A stretch of 64,000 nt of DNA, from NCBI GenBank assembly GCA_036345935.2, contig JADWOT020000001.1, positions 24,282,994 through 24,346,993 of the forward strand, in the 5' to 3' direction. Below the pieces are notes generated by a model. It made no database searches, had not been told where the DNA came from, and saw only the letters and a list, made by a program, of their open reading frames with translations. The translations under genes and the position numbers were made by a program. Positions 23,893-37,100 of the stretch are shown here, piece by piece. Position 1 is the stretch's first letter. Each line of letters begins with the position of its first letter. The stretch is from Taenia hydatigena. Its lineage: Eukaryota > Platyhelminthes > Cestoda > Cyclophyllidea > Taeniidae.

Positions 23893-25409
23893 TCAAGCAA
23901 GAAAGACTAAAACGCATGCAAACATGATCACTGAGATTGCGAAACTTACGGCAGGTCCTCCACGCGCAGCACGCACCCCATCTAAACATGTTAAAAATAA
24001 TCTCGCTTCTAAGGCAAACGCATGACACATGTGCGCAAATCAACTCGAGCTTTGTTGCAACAAACACTAATGGCTGCATACTAACACAAATACACTCACT
24101 TATATGTTGTGATGCAGTAAAATGGATGAGGGTAAAAATGTAGAGTTGGCTAATAGAATGGCAGGCACTGGCCTACCAGCGGACTTGTTGCAACACTGTC
24201 TGTGCTTCTTAAGGATTCGTTTCAAGCAAAGTCTAGTGATGACATTTCAGTAAATTTGCTCTGCACATATTTGTGTGCCGCCTTCACACATTGGACAGAG
24301 ATTATGACGCATGCATGCAAGGCAATTCAGTGAATGCAATCCAGAAGGTACTTACCTGGCGGCAGTGTTTTAAGTGAAGCGTGGTGAGTGAGAACAATGT
24401 CATCTCCCGAGGCCGTTACCTCCACTGTGTACTGCGAGTTGGGGTACAACCGTTTGATAAGCATTTTCCCCTTGTCCACGCTCACCGTTTTGCCCACCAC
24501 TATGTCCGGAGTAACAACTCGAGCATAGGTCGCTTCTACATACTTTACGCCGAGGTCCATCAAATACCGCTTATCCCAAATCAACAGAAACGCATTGAAT
24601 TTCACTCGGACCCAACGAAACACGTGTTTGTTTGCGATTTCTGAAATGCAACATCACACAATGAGCGTGGAAGGTTGGTGTGTCTGCCTTCAAGATGCAG
24701 AGTGCGGTTGTGTGCACCGTCAAGAACATGGGCTAGGGAGAATTCTCACTTACTGGTCGTCTCCTCACAATGCCCAAAAGGTTGAACTAGGGAATCACCG
24801 GTGGGAATGCTGCGTCTATGACAATAATGGCGTGATCGTAAACGCAGGTGTAAAACAAACTAAAACATATGCAGAATACTATGAGGTGATTTGTACCAAG
24901 TGCTTGGCGTGGGGATTTGTACTAAGGGTGGGATTGAGATTGACGTTTCACCGCTACACCCGCGCTTCGTCAATGCGAGGGAGAAAGAGTGACAAAGCTG
25001 GTTAGACCCACGGCTTCGAGTGGGGATTGTAACTGCAATTGTCACATACTTCTTCCTCATAGTCAACGTCCATTTCCACACTGATGATTGCCACTAACGC
25101 TAGTGAATTTTGCGCTTAGGTCAACATTTCGTTGACTGCGATGCAATTATATCAACAGGCAGCACTCACATTTGCAACGGAGTCTTAAGTGCCTACCATT
25201 CGCCACTCTCCTCACGTCGTGCAAGATTTAATTCTCATGCATGCAAACACAGCATAAAATGTCGTGTGTACGCTACCAGCTCTTGTAAAATGCTACTGCA
25301 CATATGCTGAGCAAAAGGACATGGTAGATGGCAACGTACCACCAGCTGCTCCCAATTCCGCAGAAAAAGTCGAGGCCACCAACAGCAGGAGACAGAAGCA
25401 GACCAGCAT
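23893..25409 (-). CDS. Gene B: inverted twin of gene A
   Basis: Exons on the minus strand are 25409-25340, 24640-24356 and 23981-23893. Splice sites and phases are the same as in gene A, and the product has about 146-147 residues. The FnIII exon reads the same protein as gene A; the differences I noticed there are silent (for example GTT/GTA for Val57). In the tail exon one Thr of gene A reads Ala here and a Gly codon differs silently. All exons are open, so both twins look usable. The TATA box is intact (25456-25451 on the minus strand). A and B are transcribed toward each other, with transcripts converging on the spacer that holds pseudogene C. Confidence 0.85.
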
Positions 25410-25450
25410 CTTCAATATTGTGATTGCTTTCAGGTACAAATCATGGCGCA

Positions 25451-25524
25451 TTTATAGAAGTGATCCACACACAATCCAGCCTATGGGCTACCCGAATCAT
25501 GACCTACAAATCCAATTCGCCTTC
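25451..25524 (-). promoter_or_regulatory. Promoter box of gene B
   Basis: This is the mirror of the gene A promoter, with TATAAA on the minus strand at 25456-25451 and the inverted CCAAT motif kept. Confidence 0.7.
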
Positions 25525-25576
25525 ATCGACTGCGCGCATGGCGTGATGAGATGCGTAGGCACTCCCACATCCACCT

Positions 25577-26148
25577 ATCACACTTCTCATCGATGAGGCG
25601 TACAAACACGCCATCTGGGTGTGTTCTAACGGCATTGTGTGCAACGTGTTTATCGACGTTGACATCAACTTGGAAGTGTTCACAAGATAAGTGCCACATA
25701 TTGAAGAATGCTGCTGCACTCGTGACTCCATCACCACGTCCACCCAAATCTGTTGTGGTTCACAGACACCACAAGTGCTCATCCCATTCGGTTTTATGCA
25801 AGTCTCAAATGCGAACTGTGTCTGGCTGCCCAAACTGTCATACATCAGTTTCATCAACGTGCATCAGAACCGTGATGCGTTTTCTGCCTCATTTTGTGTG
25901 AGGTAAAATGAGAAGGGAACCGAAGGCCATTGGCGCTGACTTGCTTAAGAGGGACTGTATCGCTCACCTTGACTAGTTACTTGATGGCACCTACTACCAC
26001 TTGTAGAACTAGACGTCCATTTCAGTTGGGGGGAGGATACACATTTGATATCAATTTTACTGACAACTCTCCACATTATTTTGTCACGCAGAGCAGAGAT
26101 ATATTGCGTAGCCTAGTGGCAGACATTTCATTTTACGCACATGTATAG
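25577..26148 (+). other. Upstream block of gene B (mirror of the gene A block)
   Basis: On the plus strand this reads the same conserved frames as 2407-2978 on the minus strand, including the stretch ending at TAA 25688 and the frame ending DISFYAHV at 26148. It is preceded by a possible acceptor (gatgcgtag). See the gene A block for what is and is not supported. Confidence 0.4.
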
Positions 26149-29100
26149 GCGTGAACTGTGCGTTGCAGTCTTAACTGTTCTCCTGGTGGTAATGAGGGAA
26201 GTCTGGCACAGGCGCATGCACCCTTTTGGCACTGATTTACTTTCTCCTCGTGCTGTATGATCGCTAGCGTGAAACTAGGAGCAGTGATGACTGCATCATC
26301 CACGAACACATAACTATATTGCTGTTCTCCATGTAGTGATTTAGTGAGGATGAGACTGTCTGTGGTCCCAACCCAATCCTTCCTTCCATCAGCTCATCCA
26401 GCTTGATTAAGCATGGCACTCGTCCGATTAGGCGTAACATTGCGAAAATGGACCACTTTCTCCACCTTGCCACGTTGGCAAATTCTATCTGCCATCTGGC
26501 AAATATTTTCAATTGCTGCTTTCAATGTAGGTCGCAGCATCTGTCCACGCAGCCATGTAAGTGTGACAAAATGAACAGATGTGTTAGAAGGTCAGCTGAT
26601 GACCCGGTCCCTGAATGCCCATCGGTGCAATTTCCCATCAACGGGATGCGTCAGAATTACTTCCACATTATTTGGTGGACACATCAGAACCCATGCTACC
26701 CTCCGCCCACCTTCGTGCTTTAAGTCGCAATATTCGCCATTCAATTTGTGGTGTAGAACGGGTTTTGCGTCTGCATCTTCAGTTAGACTAATCTACTTTT
26801 CTCCCTCGATAGCAAAGGTGGCTGAAACGCCGTTAATGTTAATGCACACTGAACGTGCAATAACTTGTGGTTCAAGGGAAGGCAAAGAAGTGCAAATAGA
26901 TGGGTTAATACATTCCCTCCAATTCTTGCGCAATGCTAACAGAAGGGAACACAGCGTTGACTTGCATTAATATTGACGACGAGTCCCTGCATTTGGAGGT
27001 AGACTCCACCATAAAACTGCTCATCATGTTTTCTGTTAATTTGAGTATTAAAATCACAGATTACTCTATCATGAATATTTTAAATTTCATCATTTACTTG
27101 CCCACCATTTTACACTTCAATGCAGATGAGGTCAGGCGTGTGCCACCGCAGTGCCATTCATTTAATCGCTATTGTGAACGGTCAACGCGTGGGTATCTGC
27201 AACTACTGCGTAAGGGTTTTTCCACACCCAACTTCATCAATCATGAGATTTTCCCCCTCTCCTTCATGCTCCCCTTCTAAACACATCCAATCCCAGCACC
27301 ATCGACTGTGTGTATTACGAGTCATTGTTTTGAGAGCCGTGGTCAAAGTCCCCACATTTGGAATGCACTTCTTACCACACATCTATCTCTCTGGGATAAT
27401 GCCAATGACCCCGTAAATTAGCTGCCACGTTGCAGCTACTGTGAGTGGTTTAGGTTCTCCTCCAGCTTAGCGTGTGATGGCATTGTTACCCAAAATGAAT
27501 TTATTCAAGCGTAGAAGTAAACTTACCGCTGTTGCTGAAGAGAATCCTTTGTTGCTTGAGGGACTGCTTTTCCAATTTCTTTCAGCTTACGATTCTCATA
27601 TGCGTGCTGAGATGAGCGTTGGGATGCGCAAAAATAAATCCGATGTGATGCACCTGTAATGTCGCAAGTCAAATGGTCCCATTTCTCATCACCGTTCAGC
27701 CACGCCTTATTTTACCTAATTTATTGACGCATTATAATTCGTAGATGAAGACACAAATTAGCCTCTTTTGGAGACTTGTGAAGTGAGCTGCGATACCATG
27801 ACATTGAGCACCAAAGCACTAGGTTGCCTGGTTTTTTCGTGCAAAGCATATTGCGCGAGTGTGCTTCATGAAGTTTGATGGCTTGGTAGCAAAATACATA
27901 CATGCTTATTCACACTTGAGGCGCATTTGGTCTAACAATGCAATTAACCCGCTCAGTTCTACGAATAATGCACGCACACATTTCTTCTACAAACGATAGC
28001 GAGAACAACTGCATTGACGGAAGCCAACTGCTACGTATGCATGTACATCAGTCTACTCATTGAGCTAACTATAATGTGGTGGCGGCTATCTGCATCCCTA
28101 CTGCTCAAGAACAAGTAAGCATTGATATCTCTTTCGAACACTTTTCCAAGCTGCGTGACTCCTTTGCACAATGCAACAGTAAGGAATGTCAGTCAGCTAT
28201 CGCGCAAATACGTGTTTTCTCAATTTGCTTTTAAAACTATGCGAGCCATTCTTAAGCCGCGCTAGGCTTAAGGACATACTCCTTCATGTTTATTCTCCTT
28301 TGCAATTCTACGACTGGAAGTAGCGTGCATTCAAATTTTAAAAGGAAAAGATCCTATAACAGACCATCGCGAAACTGAATTCTGTTTTGAATTGAGTTCT
28401 GAAGTGAATTCAGCTATTGACAATTGCAATAACATCATTGTCCTGTCATTATTCAACTGCTGATAACTAAAGATCAAAATATCTACAAGTGTAAAATAGA
28501 CGGAAGCAGAATACCCCTTCTTCTAAGTTGCGAGAAAGGAATAGGTATGCGCATGAAGAGTGAGGCAAAGAAAGACGCAACATCCGAATAAATATATTGT
28601 GGTCTTGGGATGGGTTCGTGTCCTAATTAGTCATTCATGCTGCAAACTGATTGCAAAGGGACAGCAAAGTACTACGGGGATACGAAATTTAGAATTCAAC
28701 TTCTGTCTACATCGAGTAACATGCGAACAATTGTGAATGCGATGACCCCTTCCTCGGTCATTTTAAATGGAGAAAATTGAATAGTACAGCAGAAGCCATA
28801 ACGATGGAAAAAAGCATGAGATGCAGGGTCATGTCTCGCGCGCTGGACATTATTATCTCTTATGTTTGGATGGAACGAGAATTCCGCCCTTTCCGTTCGG
28901 ATGTCAATTCGAGATGACACCACTCATGCACGATGTACTACTATGCGAGCCAATAAGAAAAACTGCAGTCAGCAAACAAATGCAGAGGAATTCTAGGCCT
29001 ATAAAGGAAAGGAAGGAGAAGACGAATAGGCGAATTCCTACTTGTCTAGAAGCATTCCCACCAATATTCGCATATCGCTAGTAGAAGCGTGGAGTGTGTA

Positions 29101-29269
29101 TTACGCTGCATTAGTGAAAATGAGAAGTCCTCGCAATCGTAGCTGACGTCCACTATAGAACAGCTCAAAGTACTTTATTTGAGCGCAAGCATCCTAGCGC
29201 ACTGTCGTGATTCTGTTCAAGTTCGCCATCGGTTTGCTCGCTATTTTCCACTTGTGATGCAGGCGAGGT

Positions 29270-29600
29270 GAAGCGCGTGTTGCCGCAGTGACATTCGTCC
29301 AATCAGCACTGAGGACGCTGAACGGGTGGGTAGTTGCAACCACTGCGCAATAGCTCTCTCTCACCCACCATCGTCAGCAATGACAATTTCCCTCTCTCCA
29401 TTATCCCTCCTTCACAATCCATTCATGATCAACACCAACAACTGCGTGCATTACGTGTCACTGCTTTAAGACGCATAGTCAAACTCTCCACATTTAGAGT
29501 GCATATTTTTCATATATCTGCCCAATTGTGATGGTTTTAGTGACCATACGAATTGAGTGCCACGTCGCAGTCAGTTTAAGTGGACAAAGGAATCTGCGTG
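29270..29600 (+). repeat. Decayed fragment of the distal upstream block
   Basis: Reads as a heavily mutated copy of the RGYLQLLR block (compare gaggtgaagcgcgtgttgcc here with the D and C units) followed by an R1-like end near 29555. It lies just outside the right arm, inverted relative to units A, C, D and E, so it is in the same orientation as unit B. Confidence 0.5.
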
Positions 29601-30479
29601 GTCTGCTTTGGTGTAACGAGTGCAGTCTGTCAGGAAACGCTTGCACACGTGCTCTCAGTTTCCAAGTTGCGTTCGCACAGACGCTATGTGCACTAGTGTC
29701 GAATGTGGTCCGCGTTCCACTGCTAGCACATCGAATCAGAAGGGCCGTCTAAGAAACGACAACTACCCATGTACAGCGATCCGCATTCTAATGAGACACC
29801 ATTCCATGTTATGTAGAGCTGACTCGCACTTGGCAGCATTTGTTTGCAGAAGTTGGACGAGTAGTCAATTGTAGTGGATACTAGCAACAATTGGTGGACT
29901 GCTGTCTATCCATACATAATATTTGCTGTCTGTGCAATATCTACCACACCTGTTTGTAATTGTGACCAGGCGATTCGCAGTTCTACGCGTTCCACACAAA
30001 TGCTTGTATTCTTCTTCTGTTTACTTCTGCACTTGGAATTTGCCATTTTGCGATGAAGTAAACATTCGCCACAGAAATACTGTTACGATTGGTCGTCTTT
30101 ACTTAAGGGTACGTGGATTGGCAACTAGAATGCCATTGGCATAGGGTAATGAATGTTTGCGATGGCCACTCGTAGCTAATGTGGAGATTCATTTTACTAA
30201 TTCGTGAATGTAGAGGCCAGTTCTGCAAGACACAAAAGGCACAGATGCTCTGCAGCTGGACAGAGGGCTTTGACAACCCCACTTTACTGGGAGCACCAAG
30301 GGAGGAGAGGAAGGACGTTACCATCCCGTGCATACAATCACTACACAATGCCGTCATTGACTCTAAGCGAAAGCTTCTGCTGAGAGGTTCACTGCCATTA
30401 TTAGAACAGGTGTACTGAAGAATTGTGTCCTTATTGTGTGCAGCTGTGCTTTACATGGGTTCTTGCTTAGTATTTCCTC

Positions 30480-31015
30480 TGCAGCCTTCAAAGCTTAAGG
30501 CATTCTAGGCATTTAACTGTCTGATTCGCCTACATTAGCATTAACATAACAAAGAGATTGTTGCCCTCTAAACAAGCATACAGTTCTAGCCTACATTAAT
30601 CTGCCTTCACACATGCCGATCGTACAGTTTGTGTGAGCTGCAAATTAGTGTTCGGCTGGCATCTGGGTGGAAATTGGTGGTTCTGATCAGAGTTGATTGT
30701 CCGATTACCATCAAACGGTTAATCCAAGCATATTGTGTAGCCGCCATTTTGAAGTTGGTTGAACCTGTTCTTGTTCATCTACTAGGAGTTTGTTATCCAA
30801 CGCAACGCACCATTGATTAAACGTCTACTCTTTTCTGACTCCCCTTAGCCCTAACTTAGCTCATTCCAGCAACCAAATCCCGCCGTCCTTTTCTTCTCAA
30901 ATTAGTTTGCCAGTGTATTGTTCTACTAGACAATGACTCAAATGTGGTAACGAAGTCTCTCCAGCTTCTTAGATGATATATATTGCATGAATGCGCTTTG
31001 TGAGGCGATTTATAG
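30480..31015 (+). repeat. Left half of a diverged inverted repeat
   Basis: Reverse-complement matches are seen to 32535-33240: the pair gccttcaaagcttaaggcat (30483) with atgccttgagctttgaaggc (about 33217), the tgccgatcgtacag region, and the cccgccgtccttttcttctc region at about 30880. The halves enclose the duplicon fragment 31140-32500. Confidence 0.7.
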
Positions 31016-31139
31016 AACGCTGTTCTGCGTGTGCTTTCGCATGCTAGCATAGTCTGCACAAATTTGCCACCCATACTTCTGGGCTTGCAGAAGAACATGT
31101 CACGTAAAATAGCTTCCAATAGCCACAGCTGTACGCTTA

Positions 31140-32500
31140 TGCAAACGCATTGTGCATTTCGGCCACAAGAGACTCCACGCTACGACAAACACAACTGGTC
31201 TCGATAATGCGCATTTAAGTGCACTTACCCTTGCAGAGTATTCTGCCTCACAAGTCAACTCTGTGCCTTCTGGAAAACAATGCAGCGCCACCTTCTGTCA
31301 TAGATCCGCACGCGTAAATGATGGGCAAGAGCTCAGGCTAGTTGAGTCTCCGACATGCCGATTTACTCTTCATTCAAGCTTTCTCCATTCACTTAGTTCG
31401 ACGACTGATGTTTGTGCACATTTGCTCTGCGAACGATGGCAATTAAACCAAACTGATGGAAACCTGAGTGCTAGGCATGATTGTGTTGCACTACACTTAA
31501 TGAAAGGACCAAAGTGACCACTTCATTAGTGCAAGCCTCAGTAGCCATCAACCCGAAAAAGAAATCCCCATTCTTCTTTAATCTGCCCTGGTAACATGGT
31601 CACTGTTATAATCATATTATCTATGTGCATTAGTCTATCCGTGTTCACGTCTCGCGTTTCTTTGATTCGAAGAACCTGTTTACATGTTAATGAGCGTTGC
31701 TGTTGGGACCCGTGCGATGAAAACTAGGCTTGCTAACCACAACTTGGAAGAATCAGACGAAGAGTGTGAAAGCAAGAAAATTCGATACAATCCTAATCCA
31801 AGCTCACAGCAACTTCTTGGTAGATAATCAAACGAAATCAAAAAGTATCTATTATGTAAGAAAAGGCTATTTGCTCTATAAACGATTGCTCAGAACGAAG
31901 CCACTACGGGTGCACGTGAGAGGTAATGCACAACCACTTGCTTCAATCTTTCGTCAATGCGTGGGCGAATTGCTTAAACCCCCTTTCCAACCGTAAGACG
32001 GCGTGGTGAGCAAAGGTGACGCTCACTTAATCTTCGCTACACTGCGTCAAACTCCCGATTGCAATATTGCGAATCGCGGGCAAATCAATGGAGATACCCA
32101 GAATAAGGGTCAACTTCTAGCAGCTTATTCGTGACCACATTCATGCAAAGCATAGTTGACGATTGAGAACTATGCAAAAGCTGCACAATACAGCTAAGCT
32201 GCAGCTACAGGGTAGTCGATGCAAGCTTTGACGACTTGTGTCCAACCCTTGCTTAATTCAGTTAGCCTCTGCGCAACTGGATGATGAAATCTGTGGCACA
32301 TGGGTGCATGAATATCCTTGCAACAAATCGCGAAATATCAACCATTGTACAAATTCAGTAGGCATGAATGGTTTGCTCCAAATATTGATGCGCTGGTTTC
32401 ATACGTAGGCCTTAACATGCAACCAAGTGCAAAGCAACTCTAATCACTGCTACCAGCCTTTATTAACGCCTATTTTAAATGAACTACCTGAGGTGGTACT
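31140..32500 (-). repeat. Old fragment of the duplicon 3' block
   Basis: Collinear with 21820-23165 of the right arm but much diverged: shared stretches include the acaaacacaactggt motif at 31185, the aacatg/gacatgccg(a)cttac motif near 31352, and the gctggatgatgaaatctgtg stretch at 32278. No FnIII exon is present in it. Confidence 0.55.
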
Positions 32501-32534
32501 TGACGAAGCACCTCACGAAGCCCAGTCATGCAGT

Positions 32535-33240
32535 ATAATTCATTTGTGAAGCTGGAGAGATTTCGTTACCACATTTATATCATTGTCTAGTAGAACAATG
32601 CACTGGCATACTAATTTGAGAAGAAAAGGACGGCGGGATTGGGTTGCTGGAATGAGCTAAGTTAGTGCTGAGGGAAGTCAGGAAAAAATGTAGACGTTTA
32701 TTCAATGGTGAGATGTCCCCAGCAGCACAAGTTGATTGCTATGCGTGAACAACTTCGTGCAAGATCACAGTGCGATCACATGCTAGGAGAGAGGTCAAAT
32801 TGAGCCACCCACTCTGGCTGCAACGTGGTTGAAGCGTTGTGAGTTCATCGTCAGCATCACAGCCAGAATGATGTGCATCCGAATATGTGCTTGCATGTAA
32901 AATGCTTAACTACGAGGCTTAACTCAATGAGTGGCCACATTCACTATCGACATGGATGTTGTCGTACATGAGTTTGAATGTGCTCGAAGAATAATGCGTT
33001 GAGTTGGAAACAACCTCCTGGTCGATGAACACGAATGAGTCTACCCTACTTTAAACTGGCAAATGCACAACGATAATTTGCAGCTCGCACATGCTGTACG
33101 ATCGGCATGGGTGAAGATAGATTAGTGTAGACTAGAAATGCATCCATGTTCAGATGTCAACAAACTCTATTACATTGATGCCAATGTTGGCGAATCAGAC
33201 AATTAACTGCATAGAATGCCTTGAGCTTTGAAGGCTGCAA
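32535..33240 (-). repeat. Right half of the diverged inverted repeat
   Basis: Partner of 30480-31015. It includes an R1 copy near 32755-32860 that is not seen in the left half, which explains part of the length difference. Confidence 0.65.
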
Positions 33241-33294
33241 AGTAAATACTACATAGGAACTTATATAAAGGCATGCAGTTTGCTTGCGAACTCA

Positions 33295-33432
33295 ACTTAC
33301 ATCTTTGACAGAACTTGCTGCAACTCCTGTCCTAAACCGATGGTCTTCGTTTATTCTGGCATCGGAAAGCGCTTCCATTTTCTGTGCTTGCACAAGGCTT
33401 CCTCTCCCATCTGTGGTGAGGCAAAGCTAGAC
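33295..33432 (+). repeat. 138-bp direct repeat, copy 1
   Basis: Matches 35013-35150 with only a few changes, starting at acatctttgacagaacttgc and ending at gaggcaaagctagaca. Copy 1 directly abuts the inverted junction copy at 33433. Confidence 0.8.
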
Positions 33433-34107
33433 ATTTACCCATCGCTTATCTCACTGCCCGTGAGTGCGACGATGACCACACAGAGTGACTGCTGCGTTGC
33501 AGCCTGTGTGTGGCCCATACTGACCTGCTGTCCTCCATGTGATTGGGCTGTGTTCTCGCACCAAGTTCTTCAAGCATATCAGCCAACGCAATGCTACTGA
33601 AGAAAATCGTCTATTTACTGAATGACTGCCTTTCAGTTTCTTGTAGCTTTCACTTCTCATATGTGCAAGAAGTGGAAATTATGAATGTAGTGATGCGTCC
33701 GAATGGATCTATCACAGGCAACGAAATGGAAATTCATCTTTTTTCCTAACTTATTTTTACCTATTATTTGCCGGGTGAAGGTCTCAACTCAGGTCATCGT
33801 TTGTTTGAATGTTTGTGCATTGTGTTATCGTATGGTGGATTGGTGCGCTGCAGCAAGTGTCTGATTTGGTCCCTGGCAATAAATGTTGCATAAATATGTT
33901 TTAATAGGTCCAATTTTTGAGGCGTAGAATGCTGTGTTAGGTGGAATTTTGTCTGCTGACACAGTCTGCGTGATTTCGTTTTCCTCCTTAGTGCTCCAGC
34001 AAAAGGTTACGTTGCAAGGAATTTTGCTCTGTCGCCAACCTGTTTGTGATTGCTCAGTGCACTTGTTTCACTTATAGAAACGCCTGATACATTTTGGCTG
34101 AACCAGC
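33433..34107 (-). repeat. Inverted copy of the right-arm inner junction (18718-19390)
   Basis: Paired coordinates sum to about 52823. Similarity is high and covers the last ~200 bases of the right arm plus ~470 bases of the adjoining spacer, so it crosses the arm edge at 19186. It holds an R1 copy and an R3 copy. Confidence 0.8.
33790..34090 (-). repeat. Dispersed repeat R3 (representative copy)
   Basis: The core on this strand is TTTTGAGGCGTAGAATGCTG, GTCTGCTGACACAGTCTGCG and CCTTAGTGCTCCAGCA. Same-orientation (minus) copies lie near 36790, 37330 and 57470. Plus copies lie near 18740, 51990 and 63815. It is a repeat of unknown class. Confidence 0.6.
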
Positions 34108-34109
34108 CT

Positions 34110-37100
34110 AAATTAACAATGGGCTAGGCATGATAGCGCTTCAGTCTACTCATTGAAACAACAAAAATGTGGTGGTGGCCTCCTTGCTTCCTACTGCTCC
34201 CTTCTAAGTAGACGCTGAGATATATTTTAAGCACCAGAATGTGCTGCAAAATACTTCGTTTATTGTCATTTATGGGATGGTGCACTTGACAAACTTAGAA
34301 TCGTAGATGCGTTAGGAAGGCCAAGAACTTGTGCTTGTTGGGCAGATCCAATGCCAGCTTAGGAGAGCGCAGCCAAGTCGAACCCTCCAGGAGAAACTGG
34401 ATGACAAGCAGAAAGTCAGGACTTCAATAAATAAGATTGTAGAAACGCGTTTCAAATTACTTCACTTTTCTACTGCTTTGCCTATTTGTTAACGTTCTCC
34501 TATTCGTTCTTCAAGTATCGCAGAATATTTTGCTCCCTTCCCAGGTTCAAGCGTCTGTTCGTAAATTTGAAATTAGATTACCACTTTGTGTAGTGTGCTT
34601 TTCGAGCTTAAATAAATTATTCCTATTGCTGGTTAAATCTCAAACTCACCGCAACCCCCTTTGAATTTTGTTCTGCTACTACTACGGGTATGCCATACAT
34701 GAAGTGTTGTGTGATCCAAAATCACTGACCTATGGATGTTTGCTATGACTGTTGAGTGTTTTTCATAATTCGCAGTAATGTTCGCAAGAAATGTTGTCGC
34801 ATGATTGGGAACACCAACGATTTGCTAAATTCAAAATTCTGAACAAAGTACAAACAAAATACCGCCTGCATCTGCCATTGGATAGTTGGCTACAAACTGC
34901 TCACAAACACTTTTGTTTCGTGTTTACTCAAAATATATACCGTCTCAGACGTGACGACACAAGATCCAACTTCTCTTGCATCTATCATCACTTTGGCACT
35001 TATTTGAAACTTACATCTTTGACAGAACTTGCTGCAACTCCTGTCCCAAATCGATGGTCTTCGTTTATTCTGGCATCGAAAAGCGCTTTCATTTTCTGTA
35101 CTTGCACAAGGCTTCCTCTCCCATCTGTGGTGAGGCAAAGCTAGACACTCAGAGGAATGAGTCGCTTGCACTATCCGCCATATACCGCCTGCCTAAAAAT
35201 ATCAGAAGGGATTAGTTCGGATTCCTCAAATAAGTGTTCGCAGCGCGCGAAACCAATTGCGTGTTTGGCTGCAAAGAAAACGAACGAAGAGTGGTGCTGG
35301 AAATAAACCACATTTAATCAAGATTTCGTCGAAGGCCTGTTAATGGTAATTTGTCGATTCGCATCGCCACATACTAAGGTCCAACAGGCTTGACCACTAA
35401 ATAGTGACCTCAGCTGGACAGACATATAATGGCGAAATTTTTGGCACTTAGCCTTATTAGTCCTGACGTCGGTTCACCAACACATCCAGTGCCAAGAATG
35501 GTTCATGCGTCACTGTGAAGACAGTAACTTTGAGGCGATGGCCTTAGCATCATTGTGATCGTATTACCAACTCCCGCCGTTATCATTTTTTGTCCGAAAG
35601 CCCTTCACTCCTCGATTTTTTGGGCAGGCACCATAAGGAGATGCAACATGGTGTCAAAGTGCATTCTGCGCACCAACAATGCAGTCGGGCATTATAACAA
35701 TCGAAACGACGTGTTTTTTGTACTTGCATTTCGCACGCAACAGATGCATCACATGCCACCATCGTTGACCCTACTAACACACGTGACTGCAAAGACTGCT
35801 TTGCCTCATTCAACGGCACCTTTGTTCCATCGAGGGTCAGCATAACATTCTCCTCCCACTTTAGTTACTTTGCCGTCACAAGTTAGAATCCCAAATTTCC
35901 AGGGCTCTGCTTTATGCTTCTCTACACGCTAGGCAGCATCACAATGTCAGGTCACTCCGATCAGAGGTTATGCTTCTCATGTTCGTCGAAACCCGATGTC
36001 CACGACAAGTGAATCGGCACAACAAACGATACTTCATAAAATAAAATCGGAACGTGGATGCCATTGGCTCTTGAATTAGCGCAAATACTGATTAACTTTA
36101 TTAACATGAGATTTCTTCATCTGCTTTACTTATGACACTATGAGGAACATCAAGTACTCAAGCCTCTACCAACTCAGACCGAGTTGCTTTGAGTGGCGCC
36201 GTATTCTGCACCTCAATTGGAGGCGGGTGACTGTTTTAGTGTGAGGAAGGCCAAAATAACAACATCACTTCTCATCGTAAACTATCGAAAGTTATGCGCA
36301 TCGCTATGTCTATAGAGCGCCAATCACACAAATCTACTGGTGACATCAAGTACTACTGCGTCGAACACGATGATATCAACCACTAACACCTACTTTATTC
36401 CTACATGTAAGTTGATGCAGTGGTCACGTTTCCAGCCTGCACGCAGTGTTGCATTCAGTCTACGCAAACCACTGCCATGGTCTTATTCAGCATTATTGTC
36501 ATCCTCCTTGTCCTTCTAGGCGGCAGCATATTCTCCAATGTTTCATTGCGCTTATGTTACTCACCTTTCCCCTTGTGTGTACTTCACTTGCGATCGATCT
36601 CCCTATTAGTGTCTATGACCATTAACACACAACGTGTCTGCCACGTTGAGGCAAGTGTGGGCGGTTCAAATTGACCTCCTTTCAATCGGGCCTTGGCACA
36701 GTGACCTTGCACAAGATTGTTTGGGCATGGCGACGAGCCTCTTACCATCAAGCTGACTTTTTATTGAATAAAGGACTGTTTTAACTGGAATTTGGCCTGA
36801 TGGCACAGCCTGCGTGAATTTGCTCCCTCTTGTTGTGGTCCAGCAGAAGAATGTGTTGTAGGGAATCCTCTCTATAGCAAGACGCTTGCGTGGCTGCTCG
36901 GATTTCTTAGTTCGCCTATGATAGCACTTTACGCATTTTGATTGAATTGGACATATCGCCTTTGCATAACTGTCCTACATCAATTGCAGGACTGATTAAT
37001 TTTGTGTAGCGCTTGATGAGTATATTTGTGCGAAAATCGACATTGGTATGTACGGCAATAAAGGTCAATGGAATGGCCTGAAATAGTTGAATGAAGAGTT

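Larger units (their letters stand above)
19186..28555 (-). repeat. Right arm of the ~9.4-kb inverted duplication
   Basis: This is the reverse complement of 1-9402. It carries gene B and the same upstream, downstream and small-exon blocks. The spacer between the arms (9403-19185) is unrelated to the arms except for older paralogy. Similarity is still present at 28555, the partner of base 1; beyond that the partner would lie outside the window. Confidence 0.95.

Noticed and set aside
1..28555. The inverted arms as an assembly artefact
   Set aside because: Scattered substitutions, small indels and a 33-bp insertion separate the arms; not fully excluded without long reads.
35583..35843. Minus-strand 86-codon frame (start MLTLDGTKVPLNEA) as a Harbinger- or Merlin-type transposase
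   Set aside because: Only DGTK/GT-type resemblance; no catalytic DDE spacing or terminal inverted repeats could be shown.
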